A DNA stretch of 64,000 nucleotides from Tenodera sinensis (taxonomy: Eukaryota; Arthropoda; Insecta; Mantodea; Mantidae), in the NCBI GenBank assembly GCA_030765045.1, contig CM060968.1, positions 113,611,404 to 113,675,403 on the forward strand, written 5' to 3'. Below, piece after piece: positions 12,851 to 26,483 of this stretch. Under the pieces are notes generated by a model. That model did not search any database and had not been told where the DNA came from. It saw only the letters and a program-made list of their open reading frames with translations. A program made the translations under genes and the position numbers. Each line of letters opens with the position of its first letter. Positions within the stretch are counted from its first letter, which is position 1.

Positions 12851-15800
12851 TCGGACTCTCTCGGACTCTCTCCGACTCTCTCGGACTCTCTCGGACTCTC
12901 TCGGACTCTCTCGGACTCTCTCGGACTCTCTCGGACTCTCTCTGACTCTCTCGGATTCTCTCTGACTCTCTCTGACTCTCTCTGAATCTCTCTGAATCTC
13001 TCTGACTCTCTCGGACTCTCTCGGACTCTCTCTGACTCTCTCGGACTCTCTCGGACTCTCTCGGACTCTCTCCGACTCTCTCGGACTCTCCCGGACTATC
13101 TCGGACTCTCTCGGACTATCTCGGACTCTCTCCGACTCTCTCCGACTCTCTCCGACTCTCGCTTCCTCTCTCTGACTCTCTCTGATTCTCTCTGACTCTC
13201 TCTGACTCTCTCTGACTCTCTCTGACTCTCTCTGACTCTCTCGGACTCTCTCGGACTCTCTCGGACTCTCTCGGACTCTCTCGGGCTCTCTCGGGCTCTC
13301 TCGGACTCTTCCGGACTCTCTCGGACTCTCTCGGACTCTCTCGGACTATCTCGGACTCTCTCCGACCCTCTCTGACTCTCTCTGACTGTCTCTGACTCTC
13401 TCTGACTCTCTGACTCTCGCATCCTCTCTCTGACTCTCTCTGACTCTCTCGGACTCTCTCGGACACTCTCGGACCCTCTCGGACTCTCTCAGACCCTCTC
13501 GGACTCTCTCGGACTAACTCGGACTCTCTCGGACTCTCTCTGACTCTCTCTGACTCTCTCTGACACTCGCTTCCTCTCTCTGACTCTCTCTGACTCTCTC
13601 GGACTCTCTCGGACTCTCTCGGACTCTCTCGGACTCTCTCGGACTCTCTCGGACTCTCTCGGGCTCTCTCGGGCTCTCTCGGACTCTCTCGGACTCTCTC
13701 GGACTGTCTCGGACTCTCTCGGACTCTCTCGGACTCTCTCGGACTCTCTCGGACTCTCTCGGACTCTCTCTGACTCTCTCTGACTCTCTCTGACTCTCTC
13801 GGACTCTCTCGGACCCTCTCGGACTCTCTCGGACTCTCTCGGACTCTCTCGGACTCTCCCAGTCTCTCCCGGACCCTCCCGGACCCTCCCGGACCCTCCC
13901 GGACCCTCTCGGACCCTCTCGGACGCTCTCGGACTCTCTCGGACACTCTCGGACTCTCTCGGACTCTCTCGGACTCTCTCGGACTCTCTCCGACTCTCTC
14001 CGACTCTCTCGGACTCTCTCGGACTCTCTCGGACTCTCTCGGACTCTCTCGGACTCTCTCGGACTCTCTCGGACTCTCTGGGACTCTCTCGGACTCTCTC
14101 GGACTCTCCCGGACTCTCCCGGACTCTCCCGGACTCTCCCGGACACTCCCGGACTCTCCCGGACTCTCCCGGACTCTCCCGGACTCTCCCGGACTCTCCC
14201 GGACTCTCCCGGATTCTCTCGGACTCTCTCGGACTCTCCCGGACTCTCCCGGACTCTCCCGGTCTCTCCCGGACTCTCTCGGACTCTCTCGGACTCTCTC
14301 GGACTCTCCCGGACTCTCTCGAACTCTCGCTTCCTCTCGGACTCTCTCTGACTCTCTCTGACACTCTCTGACTCTCTCTGACTCTCTCTGACTCTCTCTG
14401 ACTGTCACTGACTCTCACTGACCCTCTCTGACCCTCTCTGACTCTCTCGGACTCTCTCGGACTCTCTCGGACTCTCTCGGGCTCTCTCGGGTGCTCTCGG
14501 GCTCTCTCGGACTCTCTCGGACTCTCTGTGACTCTCTCTGACTCTCGCTTCCTCGCTCGGACTCTCTGACTCCCTCTGACTCTCTCTGACTCTCTGACAC
14601 TCTCTGACTCTCTGTCACACTCTCTGACTCTCTGACTCTCTCTGACTCTCTCGGACTCTCTCGGACTCTCTCGGACTCTCTCGGACTCTCTCGGATTCTC
14701 TCGGATTCTCTCGGACTCTCTCGGACTCTCTCGGACTCTCGGACTCACTCGGACTCTCTTGGACACTCTCGGACTCTCTCGGACTCTCCCGGACTCTCCC
14801 GGACTCTCCCGGACTCTCCCGGACTCACCCGGACTGTCCCGGACTCTCCCGGACTCGCCCAGACTCTCCCGGTCTCTCCCGTACTCTCCCGGACTCTCTC
14901 GGGCTCTCTCGGACTCTCTCGGACTCTCGCTGCCTCTCTCTGCCCCTCTCTGCCTCTCAGGACTCTCTCGGACTCTCTCTGACTCTCTCTGACTCTCTCT
15001 GATTCTCTCGGACTCTCTCGGACTCTCTCGGACTCTCTCGGACTCTCTCGGACTCTCTCGGACTCTCCCGGACTCTCCCGGACTCTCTCGGACTCTCTCG
15101 GACCCTCCCGGACTCTCTCTGACTCTCCCTGACTCTCTGACTCTCTCTGATTCTCACTGACTCTCTCTGACTCTCTCTGACTCTCTCTGACTCTCTCGGA
15201 CTCTCTTGGACTCTCTCGGGCTTTCTCGGGCTCTCTCGGACTCTCTCGGACTCTCTCGGAATCTCTCGGACCCTCTCGGACCCTCTCGGACCCTCTCGGA
15301 CCCTCTCGGACTCTCTCGGACTCTCTCGGACTCTCTCGGACTCTCTCGGACTCTCTCGGTCTCTCTCGGACTCTCTCGGACTCTCTCCGACTCTCTCTGA
15401 CTCTCTGACACTCGCTTCCTCTCTCTGACTCTCTCTGACTCTCTCTGACTCTCTCGGACTCCCTCGGACTCTCTCGGACTCTCTCGGACTCTCTCGGACT
15501 CTCTCGGACTCTCTCGGACTCTCTCGGACTCTCTCGGACTCTCTCGGACTCTCTCGGACTCTCTCGGACTCTCGGACTCTCGGACTCTCTCGGACTCTCT
15601 CGGACTCTCTCGGACTCTCTCGGACTCTCTCGGACTCTCCCGGACTATCTCGGACTCTCTCCGACTCTCTCCGACTCTCTCCGACTCTCTCTGACTCTCG
15701 CTTCCTCTCTCTGACTCTCTCTGACTCTCTCTGACACTCTCTGACTCTCTCTGACTCTCTCTGACTCTCTCGGACTCTCTCGGACTCTCTCGGGCTCTCT

Positions 15801-18800
15801 CGGGCTCTCTCGGACTCTCTCGGACTCTCTCGGACTCTCTCGGACTCTCTGGGACTCTCTCGGACTCTCTCGGACTCTCTCGGACTCTCTGGGACTCTCT
15901 CGGACTCTCTCGGACCCTCTCGGACTCTCTCGGACTCTCTCGGACTCTCTCGGACTCTCTCGGATTCTCTCGGACTCTCTCGGACTCTCTCGGACTCTCT
16001 CGGACTCTCTCCGACTCTCTCTGACTCTCTGACACTCGCTTCCTCTCTCTGACTCTCTCTGACTCTCTCTGACTCTCTCTGACTCTCTCGGACTCTCTCC
16101 GACTCTCTCCGACTCTCTCCGACTCTCTCGGACTCTCTCGGACTCTCCCGGTCTCTTCCGGACTCTCCCGGACTCTCCCGGACTCTCCCGGACCCTCTCG
16201 GACCCTCTCGGACCCTCTCGGACTCTCTCGGACTCTCTCGGACTCTCTCGGACTCTCTCGGACTCTCTCGGACTCTCTCCGACTCTCTCTGACTCTCTGA
16301 CACTCGCTTCCTCTCTCTGACTCTCTCTGACTCTCTCTGACTCTCTCGGACTCTCTCGGACTCTCTCGGACTCTCTCGGACTCTCTCGGACTCTCTCGGA
16401 CTCTCTCGGACTCTCTCGGACTCTCTCGGATTCTCTCGGACTCTCTCGGACTCTCTCGGACTCTCTCGGACTCTCTCGGACTCTCTCGGACTCTCTCGGA
16501 CTCTCTCGGACTCTCACTGACTCTCTCTGACTCTCTCTGACTCTCCCCGACTCTCTCGGACTCTCCCGGTCTCTCCCGGACTCTCTCGGACTCTCTCGGA
16601 CTCTCCCGGACTCTCTCGGACTCTCGCTTCCTCTCGGACTCTCTCTGACTCTCTCTGACACTCTCTGACTCTCTCTGACTGTCTATGACTCTCACTGACT
16701 CTCACTGACCCTCTCTGACTCTCTCTGACTCTCTCGGACTCTCTCGGACTCTCTCGGACTCTCTCGGGCTCTCTCGGCCTCTCTCGGACTCTCTCGGACT
16801 CTCTGTGACTCTCTCTGACTCTCTGACTCTCGCTTCCTCGCTCGGACTCTCTGACTCCCTCTGACTCTCTCTGACTCTCTGACACTCTCTGACTCTCTCT
16901 GACACTCTCTGACTCTCTGACTCTCTCGGACTCTCTCGGACTCTCTCGGACTTTCTCGGACTCTCTCGGACTCTCTCGGACTCTCTCGTACTCTCTCGGA
17001 CTCTCGGACTCTCTCGGACTCTCTCGGACACTCTCGGACTCTCTCGGACTCTCTCGGACTCTCCCGGACTCTCCCGGACTCTCCCGGACTCTCCCGGACT
17101 GTCCCGGACTCTCCCGAACTCTCCCGGACTCTCCCGGTCTCTCCCGTACTCTCCCGGACTCTCTCGGGCTCTCTCGGACTCTCTCGGACTCTCTCTGACT
17201 CTCTCTGACTCTCTGACTCTCTCGGACTCTCTCGGACTCTCTCGGACTCTCTGGGACTCTCTCGGACTCTCTCGGACTCTCTCGGAGTCTCTCGGTTTCT
17301 CTCGGACTCTCTCTGACTCTCTCGGACTCTCTCTGACTCTCTCTGACTCTCTCTGAATCTCTCTGAATCTCTCTGAGTCTCTCGGACTCTATCGGACTCT
17401 CTCGGACTCTCTCTGACTCTCTCTGACTCTCTCTGACTCTCTCGAACTCTCTCGGACTCTCTCCGACTGTCTCGGACTCTCTCGGACTCTCTCGGAGTCT
17501 CCCGGTCTCTCCCGGACTCTCCCGGACCCTCCCGGACCCTCCCGGACACTCTCGGACCCTCTCCGACCCTCTCGGACTCTCTCGGACTCTCTCGGACTCT
17601 CTCGGACTCTCTCGGACTCTCTCGGACTCTCTCTGACTCTCTGACACTCGCTTCCTCTCTCTGACTCTCTCTGACTCTCTCGGACTCTCTCGGACTCTCT
17701 CGGACTCTCTCGGACTCTCTCGGACTCTCTCGGACTCTCTCGGACTCTCTCGGACTCTCTCGGACTCTCTCGGACTCTCTCGGACTCTCTCGGACTCTCT
17801 CGGACTCTCTCGGACTCTCTCGGACTCTTTCGGACTCTCTCGGACTCTCGGGCTCTCTCGGACTCTCTCGGACTCTCTCGGACTCTCTCGGACTCTCCCG
17901 GACTATCTCGGACTCTCTCCGACTCTCTCCGACTCTCTCTGACTCTCGCTTCCTCTCTGTGACTCTCTCTGACTCTCTCTGACTCTCTCTGACACTCTCT
18001 GACTCTCTCTGACTCTCTCTGACTCTCTCGGACTCTCTCGGACTCTCTCGGGCTCTCTCGGACTCTCTCGGACTCTCTCGGACTCTCTCGGACTCTCTCG
18101 GACTCTCTCGGACTCTCTCGGACTCTCTCGGACTCTCTCGGACTCTCTCGGACTCTCTCGGACTCTCTCGGACTCTCTCGGACTCTCCCGGACTCTCCCG
18201 GACTCTCCCGGACTCTCCCGGACTCTCCCGGACTCTCCCGGACTCTCCCGGTCTCTCCCGGACTCTCCCGGACTCTCCCGGACTCTCCCGGACTCTCCCG
18301 GACTCTCCCGGAATCTCTCGGACTCTCTCGGACTCTCTCGGACACTCTCGGACACTCTCGGACTCTCTCGGACTCTCTCGGACTCTCTCGGACTCTCCCG
18401 GTCTCTCTCGGACTCTCCCGGACTCTCTCGGACTCTCGCTTCCTCTCGGACTCTCTCTGACTCTCTCTGACTCTCTCTGACACTCTCTGACTCTGACTCT
18501 CTCTGACTCTCTCTGACTCTCTCTGACTCTCTCGGACTCTCTCGGACTCTCTCGGTCTCTCTCGGGCTCTCTCGGGCTCTCTCGGACTCTCGGACTCTCT
18601 CGGACTCTGTGACTCTCTCTGACTCTCGCTTCCTCGCTCGGACTCTCTCTGAGTCCCTCTGACTCTCTCTGACTCTCTGACACTCTCTGACTCTCTGACT
18701 CGCTCTGACTCTCTCGGACTCTCTCGGACTCTCTCGGACTCTCTCGGACTCTCTCGGACTCTCTCGGACTCTCTCGGACTCTCTCGGACTCTCTCGGACT

Positions 18801-18875
18801 CTCTCGGACTCTCTCGGTCTCTCTCGGACTCTCTCGGACCCTCTCGGACTCTCTCAGACCCTCTCGGACTCTCTC

Positions 18876-19300
18876 GGACTAACTCGGACTCTCTCGGACT
18901 CTCTCTGACTCTCTCTGACTCTCTCTGACACTCGCTTCCTCTCTCTGACTCTCTCTGAGTCTCTCTGACTCTCTTTGACTCTCTCTGACTCTCTCTGACT
19001 CTCTCGGACCCTCTCGGACTCTCTCTGAATCTCTGTGACTCTCTCTGACTCTCTCGGACTCTCTCGGACTCTCTCGTACTCTCTCGTACTCTCTCGGACT
19101 CTCTCGGACTCTCTCGGACTCTCTCGGACTCTCTCGGACTCTCTCGGACTCTCCCGGACTCTCTCGGACTCTCTCGGACTCTCCCGGTCTCTCCCGGACC
19201 CTCCCCGACCCTCTCGGACCCTCTCGGACCCTCCCGGACCCTCTCGGACCCTCTCGGACCCTCTCGGACCCTCTCGGACGCTCTCGGACACTCTCGGACT
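18876..19300. repeat. Partner copy of the 6.47-kb-offset satellite segment
   Basis: This segment shares the marker words of 12403-12850 in the same order. The 30-bp change in offset inside the pair equals three decamers, showing that whole units are gained or lost after duplication. Confidence 0.8.
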
Positions 19301-22300
19301 CTCTCGGACTCTCTCCGACTCTCTCGGACTCTCTCGGACTCTCTCGGACTCTCTCGGACTCTCTCGGACTCTCCCGGACTCTCTCGGACTCTCTCGGATT
19401 CTCTCTGACTCTCTCTGACTCTCTCTGAATCTCTCTGAATCTCTCTGACTCTCTCTGACTCTCTCGGACTCTCTCGGACTCTCTCGGACTCTCTCGGACT
19501 CTCTCGGAGTCTCTCGGACTCTCTCGGACTCTCTCGGACTCTCTCGGACTCTCTCGGGCTCTCTCGGGCTCTCTCGGACTCTCTCGGACTCTCTCGGACT
19601 CTCTCGGACTCTCTCGGACTCTCTCGGACTCTCTCGGACTCTCTCGGACTCTCTCGGACTCTCTCGGACTCTCTCGGACTCTCTCGGACTCTCTCGGACT
19701 CTCTCGGACTCTCTCGGACTCTCTCGGACTCTCTCGGACTCTCTCGGACTCTCTCGGACTCTCTCGGACTCTCTCGGACTCTCTCGGACTCTCTCGGACT
19801 CTCTCGGACTCTCTCGGACTCTCTCGGACTCTCCCGGACTCTCCCGGACTCTCCCGGACTCTCCCGGACTCTCCCGGACTCTCCCGGACTCTCCCGGACT
19901 CTCCCGGACACTCCCGGACTCTCCCGGACTCTCCCGGACTCTCCCGGACTCTCCCGGACTCTCTCGGACTCTCCCGGACTCTCCCGGACTCTCCCGGACT
20001 CTCCCGGTCTCTCCCGGACTCTCTCGGACTGTCTCGGACTCTCTCGGACTCTCCCGGACTCTCTCGGACTCTCGCTTCCTCTCGGACTCTGTCTGACTCT
20101 CTCTGACTCTCTCTGACACTCTCTGACTCTCTCTGACTCTCTCTGACTCTCACTGACTCTCACTGACTCTCTCTAACTCTCTCTGACTCTCTCGGACCCT
20201 CTCGGACTCTCTCGGACTCTCTCGGGCTCTCTCGGGCTCTCTCGGGCTCTCTCGGACTCTCTGTGACTCTCTGACTCTCTGACTCTCGCTTCCTCGCTCG
20301 GACTCTCTGACTCCCTCTGACTCTCTCTGACTCTCTGACACTCTCTGACTCTCTCTGACACTCTGACTCTCTGACTCTCTCTGACTCTCTCTGACTCTCT
20401 CGGACTCTCTCGGACTCTCTCGGACTCTCTCGGACTCTCTCGGACTCTCTCGGACTCTCTCGGACTCTCTCGGACTCTCTCGGACTCTCGGACTCTCTCG
20501 GACTCTCTCGGACACTCTCGGACTCTCCCGGACTCTCCCGGACTCTCCCGGACTCACCCGGACTGTCCCGGACTCTCCCAGACTCTCCCGGTCTCTCCCG
20601 TACTCTCCCGGACTCTCTCGGGCTCTCTCGGACTCTCTCGCTGCCTCTCTCTGCCTCTCTCTGCCTCTCAGGACTCTCTCGGACTCTCTCTGACTCTCTC
20701 TGACTCTCTCTGATTCTCTCGGACTCTCTCGGACTCTCTCGGACTCTCTCGGACTCTCTCGGACTCTCCCGGACTCTCCCGGACTCTCTCGGACTCTCCC
20801 GGACCCTCCCGGACTCTCTCTGACTCTCTCTGACTCTCTCTGACTCTCACTGACTCTCTCTGACTCTCTCTGACTCTCACTGACTCTCTCTGACTCTCTC
20901 TTACTCTCTCTGACTCTCTCGGACTCTCTCGGACTCTCTCGGGCTCTCTCGGACTCTCTCGGACTCTCTCCGACTCTCTCGGAACCTCTCGGACTCTCTG
21001 GGACTCTCTCGGACTCTCTGGGACTCTCTGGGACTCTCTGGGACTCTCTCGGACTCTCTCGGACTCTCTCGGACTCTCTCTGACTCTCTCTGACTCTCTC
21101 TGAATCTCTCCGACTCTCTCGGACTCTCTCGGACTCTCTCGGACTCTCTCGGACTCTCTCGGACTCTCTCGGACTCTCTCGGACTCTCTCCGACTCTCTC
21201 GGACTCTCCCGGTCTCTCCCGGACTCTCCCGGACTCTCCCGGACTCTCACGGACCCTCACGGACCCTCTCGGACCCTCTCGGACCCTCTCGGACGCTCTC
21301 GGACTCTCTCGGACTCTCTCGGACTCTCTCGGACTCTCTCGGACTCTCTCCGACTCTCTCTGACTCTCTCAGACACTCGCTTCCTCTCTCTGACTCTCTC
21401 TGACTCTCTCTGACTCTCTCTGACCCTCTCGGACTCTCTCGGACTCTCTCGGACTCTCTCGGACTCTCTCGGACTCTCTCGGACTCTCTCGGACTCTCTC
21501 GGACTCTCTCGGACTCTCTCAGACTCTCTCGGGCTCTCTCGGACTCTCTCGGACTCTCTCGGACTCTCTCGGACTCTCTCGGACTCTCTCGGACTCTCTC
21601 GGACTCTCTCGGACTCTCTCGGACTCTCCCGGACTATCTCGGACTCTCTCCGACTCTCTCCGACTCTCTCCGACTATCTCCGACTCTCGCTTCCTCTCTC
21701 TGACTCTCTCTGACTCTCTCTGACTCTCTCTGACTCTCTCTGACTCTCTCTGACTCTCTCTGACACTCTCTGACCCTCTCTGACCCTCTCTGACTCTCTC
21801 GGACTCTCTCGGGCTCTCTCGGGCTCTCTCGGGCTCTCTCGGGCGCTCTCGGACTCTCTCGGACTCTCTCGGACTCTCTCGGACTCTCTCGGACTCTCTC
21901 GGACACTCTCGGACACTCTCGGACTCTCTCGGACTCTCTCGGACTCTCTCGGACTCTCTCGGACTCTCTCGGACTCTCTCGGATTCTCTCGGACTCTCTC
22001 GGACTCTCTCGGACTCTCTCGGACTCTCTCGGACTCTCTCGGACTCTCTCGGACTCTCTAGGACTCTCTCGGACTCTCTCGGACTCTCTCGGACTCTCTC
22101 GGACTCTCCCGGACTCTCCCGGACTCTCCCGGACTCTCCCGGACTCTCCCGGACTCTCCCGAACTCTCCCGGACTCTCCCGGACTCTCCCGGACTCTCCC
22201 GGACGCTCCCGGACGCTCCCGGACGCTCCCGGACTCTCCCGGACTCTCCCGGACTCTCCCGGACTCTCCCGGACTCTCCCGGACTCTCCCGGACTCTCCC

Positions 22301-22654
22301 GGACTCTCCCGGACTCTCCCGGACTCTCCCGGACTCTCCCGGACTCTGTCGGACTCTGTCGGACTCTCCCGGACTCTCCCGGACTCTCCCGGACTCTCCC
22401 GGTCTCTCCCGGACTCTCTCTGACTCTCTCGGACTCTCGCTTCCTCTCGGACTCTCTCTGACTCTCTCTGACTCTCTCTGACTCTCTCTGACTCTCACTG
22501 ACTCTCACTGACTCTCTCTGACTCTCTCTGACTCTCTCGGACTCTCTCGGACTCTCTCGGACTCTCTCGGACTCTCTCGGGCTCTCTCGGGCTCTCTCGG
22601 ACTCTCTCGGACTCTCTCGGACTCTCTGTGACTCTCTCTGACTCTCTGACTATT

Positions 22655-25600
22655 GCTTCCTCGCTCGGACTCTCTCTGACTCCCTCTGACTCTCACTGAC
22701 TCTCACTGACTCTCTCTGACTCTCTCTGACTCTCTCTGACTCTCTCGGACTCTCTCGGACTCTCTCGGACTCTCTCGGACTCTCTCGGACTCTCTCGGAC
22801 TCTCTCGGACTCTCTCGGACTCTCTCGGACTCTCTCGGACTCTCTCGGACTCTCTCGGACTCTCTCGGACTCTCTCGGACTCTCTCGGACTCTCTCGGAC
22901 TCTCTCGGACTCTCTCGGACTCTCTCGGACTCTCTCGGACTCTCTCGGACTCTCCCGGACTCTCCCGCACTCTCCCGGACTCTCCCGGACTCTCCCGGAC
23001 TCTCCCAGACTCTCCCGGTCTCTCCCGTACTCTCCCGGACTCTCCCGGACTCTCTCGGACTCTCTCGGACTCTCTCGGACTATCTCGGACTCTCGCTGCC
23101 TCTCTCTGCCTGTCTCTGCCTCTCAGGACTCTCTCGGACTCTCTCGGACTCTCTCTGATTCTCTCGGACTCTCTCGGACTCTCTCGGACTCTCTCGGACT
23201 CTCCTGGACTCTCCCGGACTCTCTCGGACTCTCCCGGACCCTCCCGGACTCTCTCTGACTCTCTCTGACTCTCTCTGACTCTCTCTCTCTCTGACTCTCT
23301 CTGACTCTCTCTCTCTCTGACTCTCTCTGACTCTCTCTTAATCTCTCTGACCTCTCTGACTCTCTCGGACTCTCTCTGACTCTCTCTGACTCTCTCTGCC
23401 TCTCTCGGACTCTCTCGTACTCTCTCGTACTCTCTCGTACTCTCTCGTACTCTCTCGTACTCTCTCGTACTCTCTCGTACTCTCCCGGACTCTCTCTGAC
23501 TCTCCCGGACTCTCCCGGGCTCTCTCGGACTCTCTCGGACTCTCTCTGACTCTCTCTGACTCTCTCTGACTCTCTCTGACTCTCTCTGACTCTCTCCGAC
23601 TCTCTCTGACTCTCTGACTCTCTCTGACTCTCTCTGACTCTCTCTGACTCTCTCGGACTCTCTCGGACTCTCTCGGACTCTCTCGGACTCTCTCGGACTC
23701 TCTCGGGCTCTCTCGGGCTCTCTCTGACTCTCTCTGACTCTCTCTGACTCTCTCGGACTCTCTCGGACTCTCTCGGACTCTCTCGGACTCTCGCTGACTC
23801 TCTCTGACTCTGACTCTCTCTGACTCTCTCGCACTCTCTCGCACTCTCTCGGACTCTCTCGGACTCTCTCGGACTCTCCCGGACTCTCTCTGACTCTCCC
23901 GGACTCTCCGGGACTCTCTCGGACTCTCTCGGACTCTCTCGGACTATCTCGGACTCTCTCGGACTATCTCGGACTCTCTCTGACTCTCTCTAACTCTCGC
24001 TAACTCTCTCTAACTCTCGCTTCCTCTCTCTGACTTTCTGACTCTCTCTGACTCTCTCTGACTCTCTCTGACTCTCTCTGACTCTCTCTGACTCTCTCTG
24101 ATCCTCTCGGACTCTCTCGGACTCTCTCGGACTCTCACGGACTCTCTCGGATTCTCTCGGGCTCTCGCGGGCTCTCTCGGACTCTCCCGGGCTCTCTCGG
24201 ACTCTCTCGGACTCTCGCTGCCTCTCTCTGCCTCTCTCTGCCTCTCAGGACTCTCTCGGACTCTCTCTGACTCTCTCTGACTCTCTCTGATTCTCTCGGA
24301 CTCTCTCGGACTCTCTCGGACTCTCTCGGACTCTCTCGGACTCTCTCGGACTCTCTCGGACTCTCCCGGACTCTCCCGGACTCTCCCGGACTCTCTCGGA
24401 CTCTCTCGGACTCTCTCGTACTCTCCCGGACTCTCCCGGACTCTCTCGGACCCTCCCGGACCCTCCCGGACTCTCTCTGACTCTCTCTGACTCTCTCTGA
24501 CTCTCTCTGAATCTCTCGGACTCTCTCTGAATCTCTCGGACTCTCTCGGACTCTCTCGGACTCTCTCGGACTCTCTCGGACTCTCTCTGACTCTCTCTGA
24601 CTCTCTCTGACTCTCTCTGACTCTCTCGGACTCTCTCGGACTCTCTCGTACTCTCTCATACTCTCTCGTACTCTCCCGGACTCTCCCTGACTCTCCCGGA
24701 CTCTCCCGGACTCTCCCGGACTCTCTCGTACTCTCTCGTACTCTCCCGGACTCTCCCTGACTCTCCCGGACTCTCCCGGACTCTCCCGGACTCTCTCTGA
24801 CTCTCTCTGACTCTCTCTGACTCTCTGAATCTCTCTGACTCTCTCGGACTCTCTCGGACTCTCTCGGACTCTCTCGGACTCTCTCGGGCTCTCTCGGACT
24901 CTCTCGGACTCTCTCGGACTCTCTCGGACTCTCTCTGACTCTCTCTGACTCTCTCGGACTCTCTCGGACTCTCTCGGACTCTCTCGGACTCTCTCTGACT
25001 CTCTCTGACTCTCTCTGACTCTGACTCTCTCTGACGCTCTCTGACTCTCCCGGACTCTCTCGGACTCTCTCGGACTCTCTCGTACTCTCTCGGACTCTCC
25101 CGGACTCTCTCTGACTCTCCCGGACTCTCCGGGACTCTCTCGGACTCTCTCGGACTCTCTCGGACTCTCTCGGACTATCTCGGACTCTCTCTGACTCTCT
25201 CTGACTCTCTCTGACTCTCGCTTCCTCTCTCTTACTCTCTGAGTCTCTCTGACTCTCTCTGACTCTCTCTGACTCTCTCGGACTCTCTCGGACTCTCTCG
25301 GACTCTCTCGGACTCTCTCGGACTCTCTCGGGCTCTCTCGGGCTCTCTCGGACTCTCTCGGACTCTATCGGACTCTGTCGGACTCTGTCGGACTCTCTCG
25401 GACTCTCTCGGACTCTCTGGGACTCTCTCGGACTCTCTCGGACTCTCTCGCACTCTCCCGGACTCTCCGGGACTCTCTCGGACTCTCTCGGACTCTCTCG
25501 GACTATCTCGGACTCTCTCTGACTCTCTCTGACTCTCTCTGACTCTCGCTTCCTCTCTCTTACTCTCTGAGTCTCTCTGACTCTCTCTGACTCTCTCTGA

Positions 25601-26483
25601 CTCTCTCTGACTCTCGCTTCCTCTCTCTTACTCTCTGAGTCTCTCTGACTCTCTCTGACTCTCTCTGACTCTCTCTGACTCTCTCTGACTCTCTCTGACT
25701 CTCTCGGACTCTCTCGGACTCTCTCGGACTCTCTGGGACTCTCTCGGACTCTCTCGGACTCTCTCGCACTCTCCCGGACTCTCCCGGACTCTCCCGGACT
25801 CTCCCGGTCTCTCCCGGACTCTCTCGGACTCTCTCGGACTCTCTCGGACTCTCTCGGACTCTCTCGGACTCTCTCTGACTCTCTCTGACTCTCTCTGACT
25901 CTCTCTGAATCTCTGTGACTCTCTGTGACTCTCTCTGACTCTCTCGGACTCTCTCGGACTCTCTCGGACTCTCTCGGACTCTCTCGGACTCTCTCGGACT
26001 CTCTCGGACTCTCTGTGACTCTCTGGGACTCTCTGGGACTCTCTGGGACTCTCTCTGACTCTCTCGGACTCTCTCGGACTCTCTCGGACTCTCTCGCACT
26101 CTCTCGGACTCTCTCGGACTCTCTCGGACTCTCTCGGACTCTCTCTGTCTCTCTCGGACTCTCTCTGTCTCTCTCCGACTCTCTCGGACTCTCCCGGACT
26201 CTCCCGGACTCTCCCGGACTCTCCCGGACTCTCCCGGACTCTCCCGGGCTCTCCCGGACTCTCCCGGACTATCTCGGACTCTCTCAGACTCTCTCGGACT
26301 CTCTCTGACTCTCTCTGACTCTCACTGACTCTCACTGACTCTCTCTCTGACTCTCTCTGACTCTCTCTGACTCTCTCGGACTCTCTCGGACTCTCTCGGA
26401 CTCTCTCGGACTCTCTCGGGCTCTCTCGGACTCTCTCGGACTCTCTCGGACTCTCTGTGACTCTCTCTGACTCTCTGAATATC
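22655..26483. repeat. 3.8-kb higher-order satellite repeat, copy 1
   Basis: The copy begins at a GCTTCCTCGCTCGG word (22655). Rare words recur in the same order in the adjacent copy: CTTAATC 23337/27106 (offset 3769), CATACT 24657/28612 (3955), GACGCTCT 25033/28998 (3965) and GCTTCC of the CTTACTCTCTGAG module 25220/29185 (3965). The offset between start words is 3829. It also contains short CTCTCTCTCTCTCT runs near 23280-23320. Confidence 0.85.

Noticed and set aside
17389..20163. 924-codon minus-strand frame rich in R, E, S, V and P, resembling an SR-type protein
   Set aside because: It is a direct translation of the decamer satellite, which lacks stops in any frame. The composition is fixed by the repeat and there is no non-repetitive domain.
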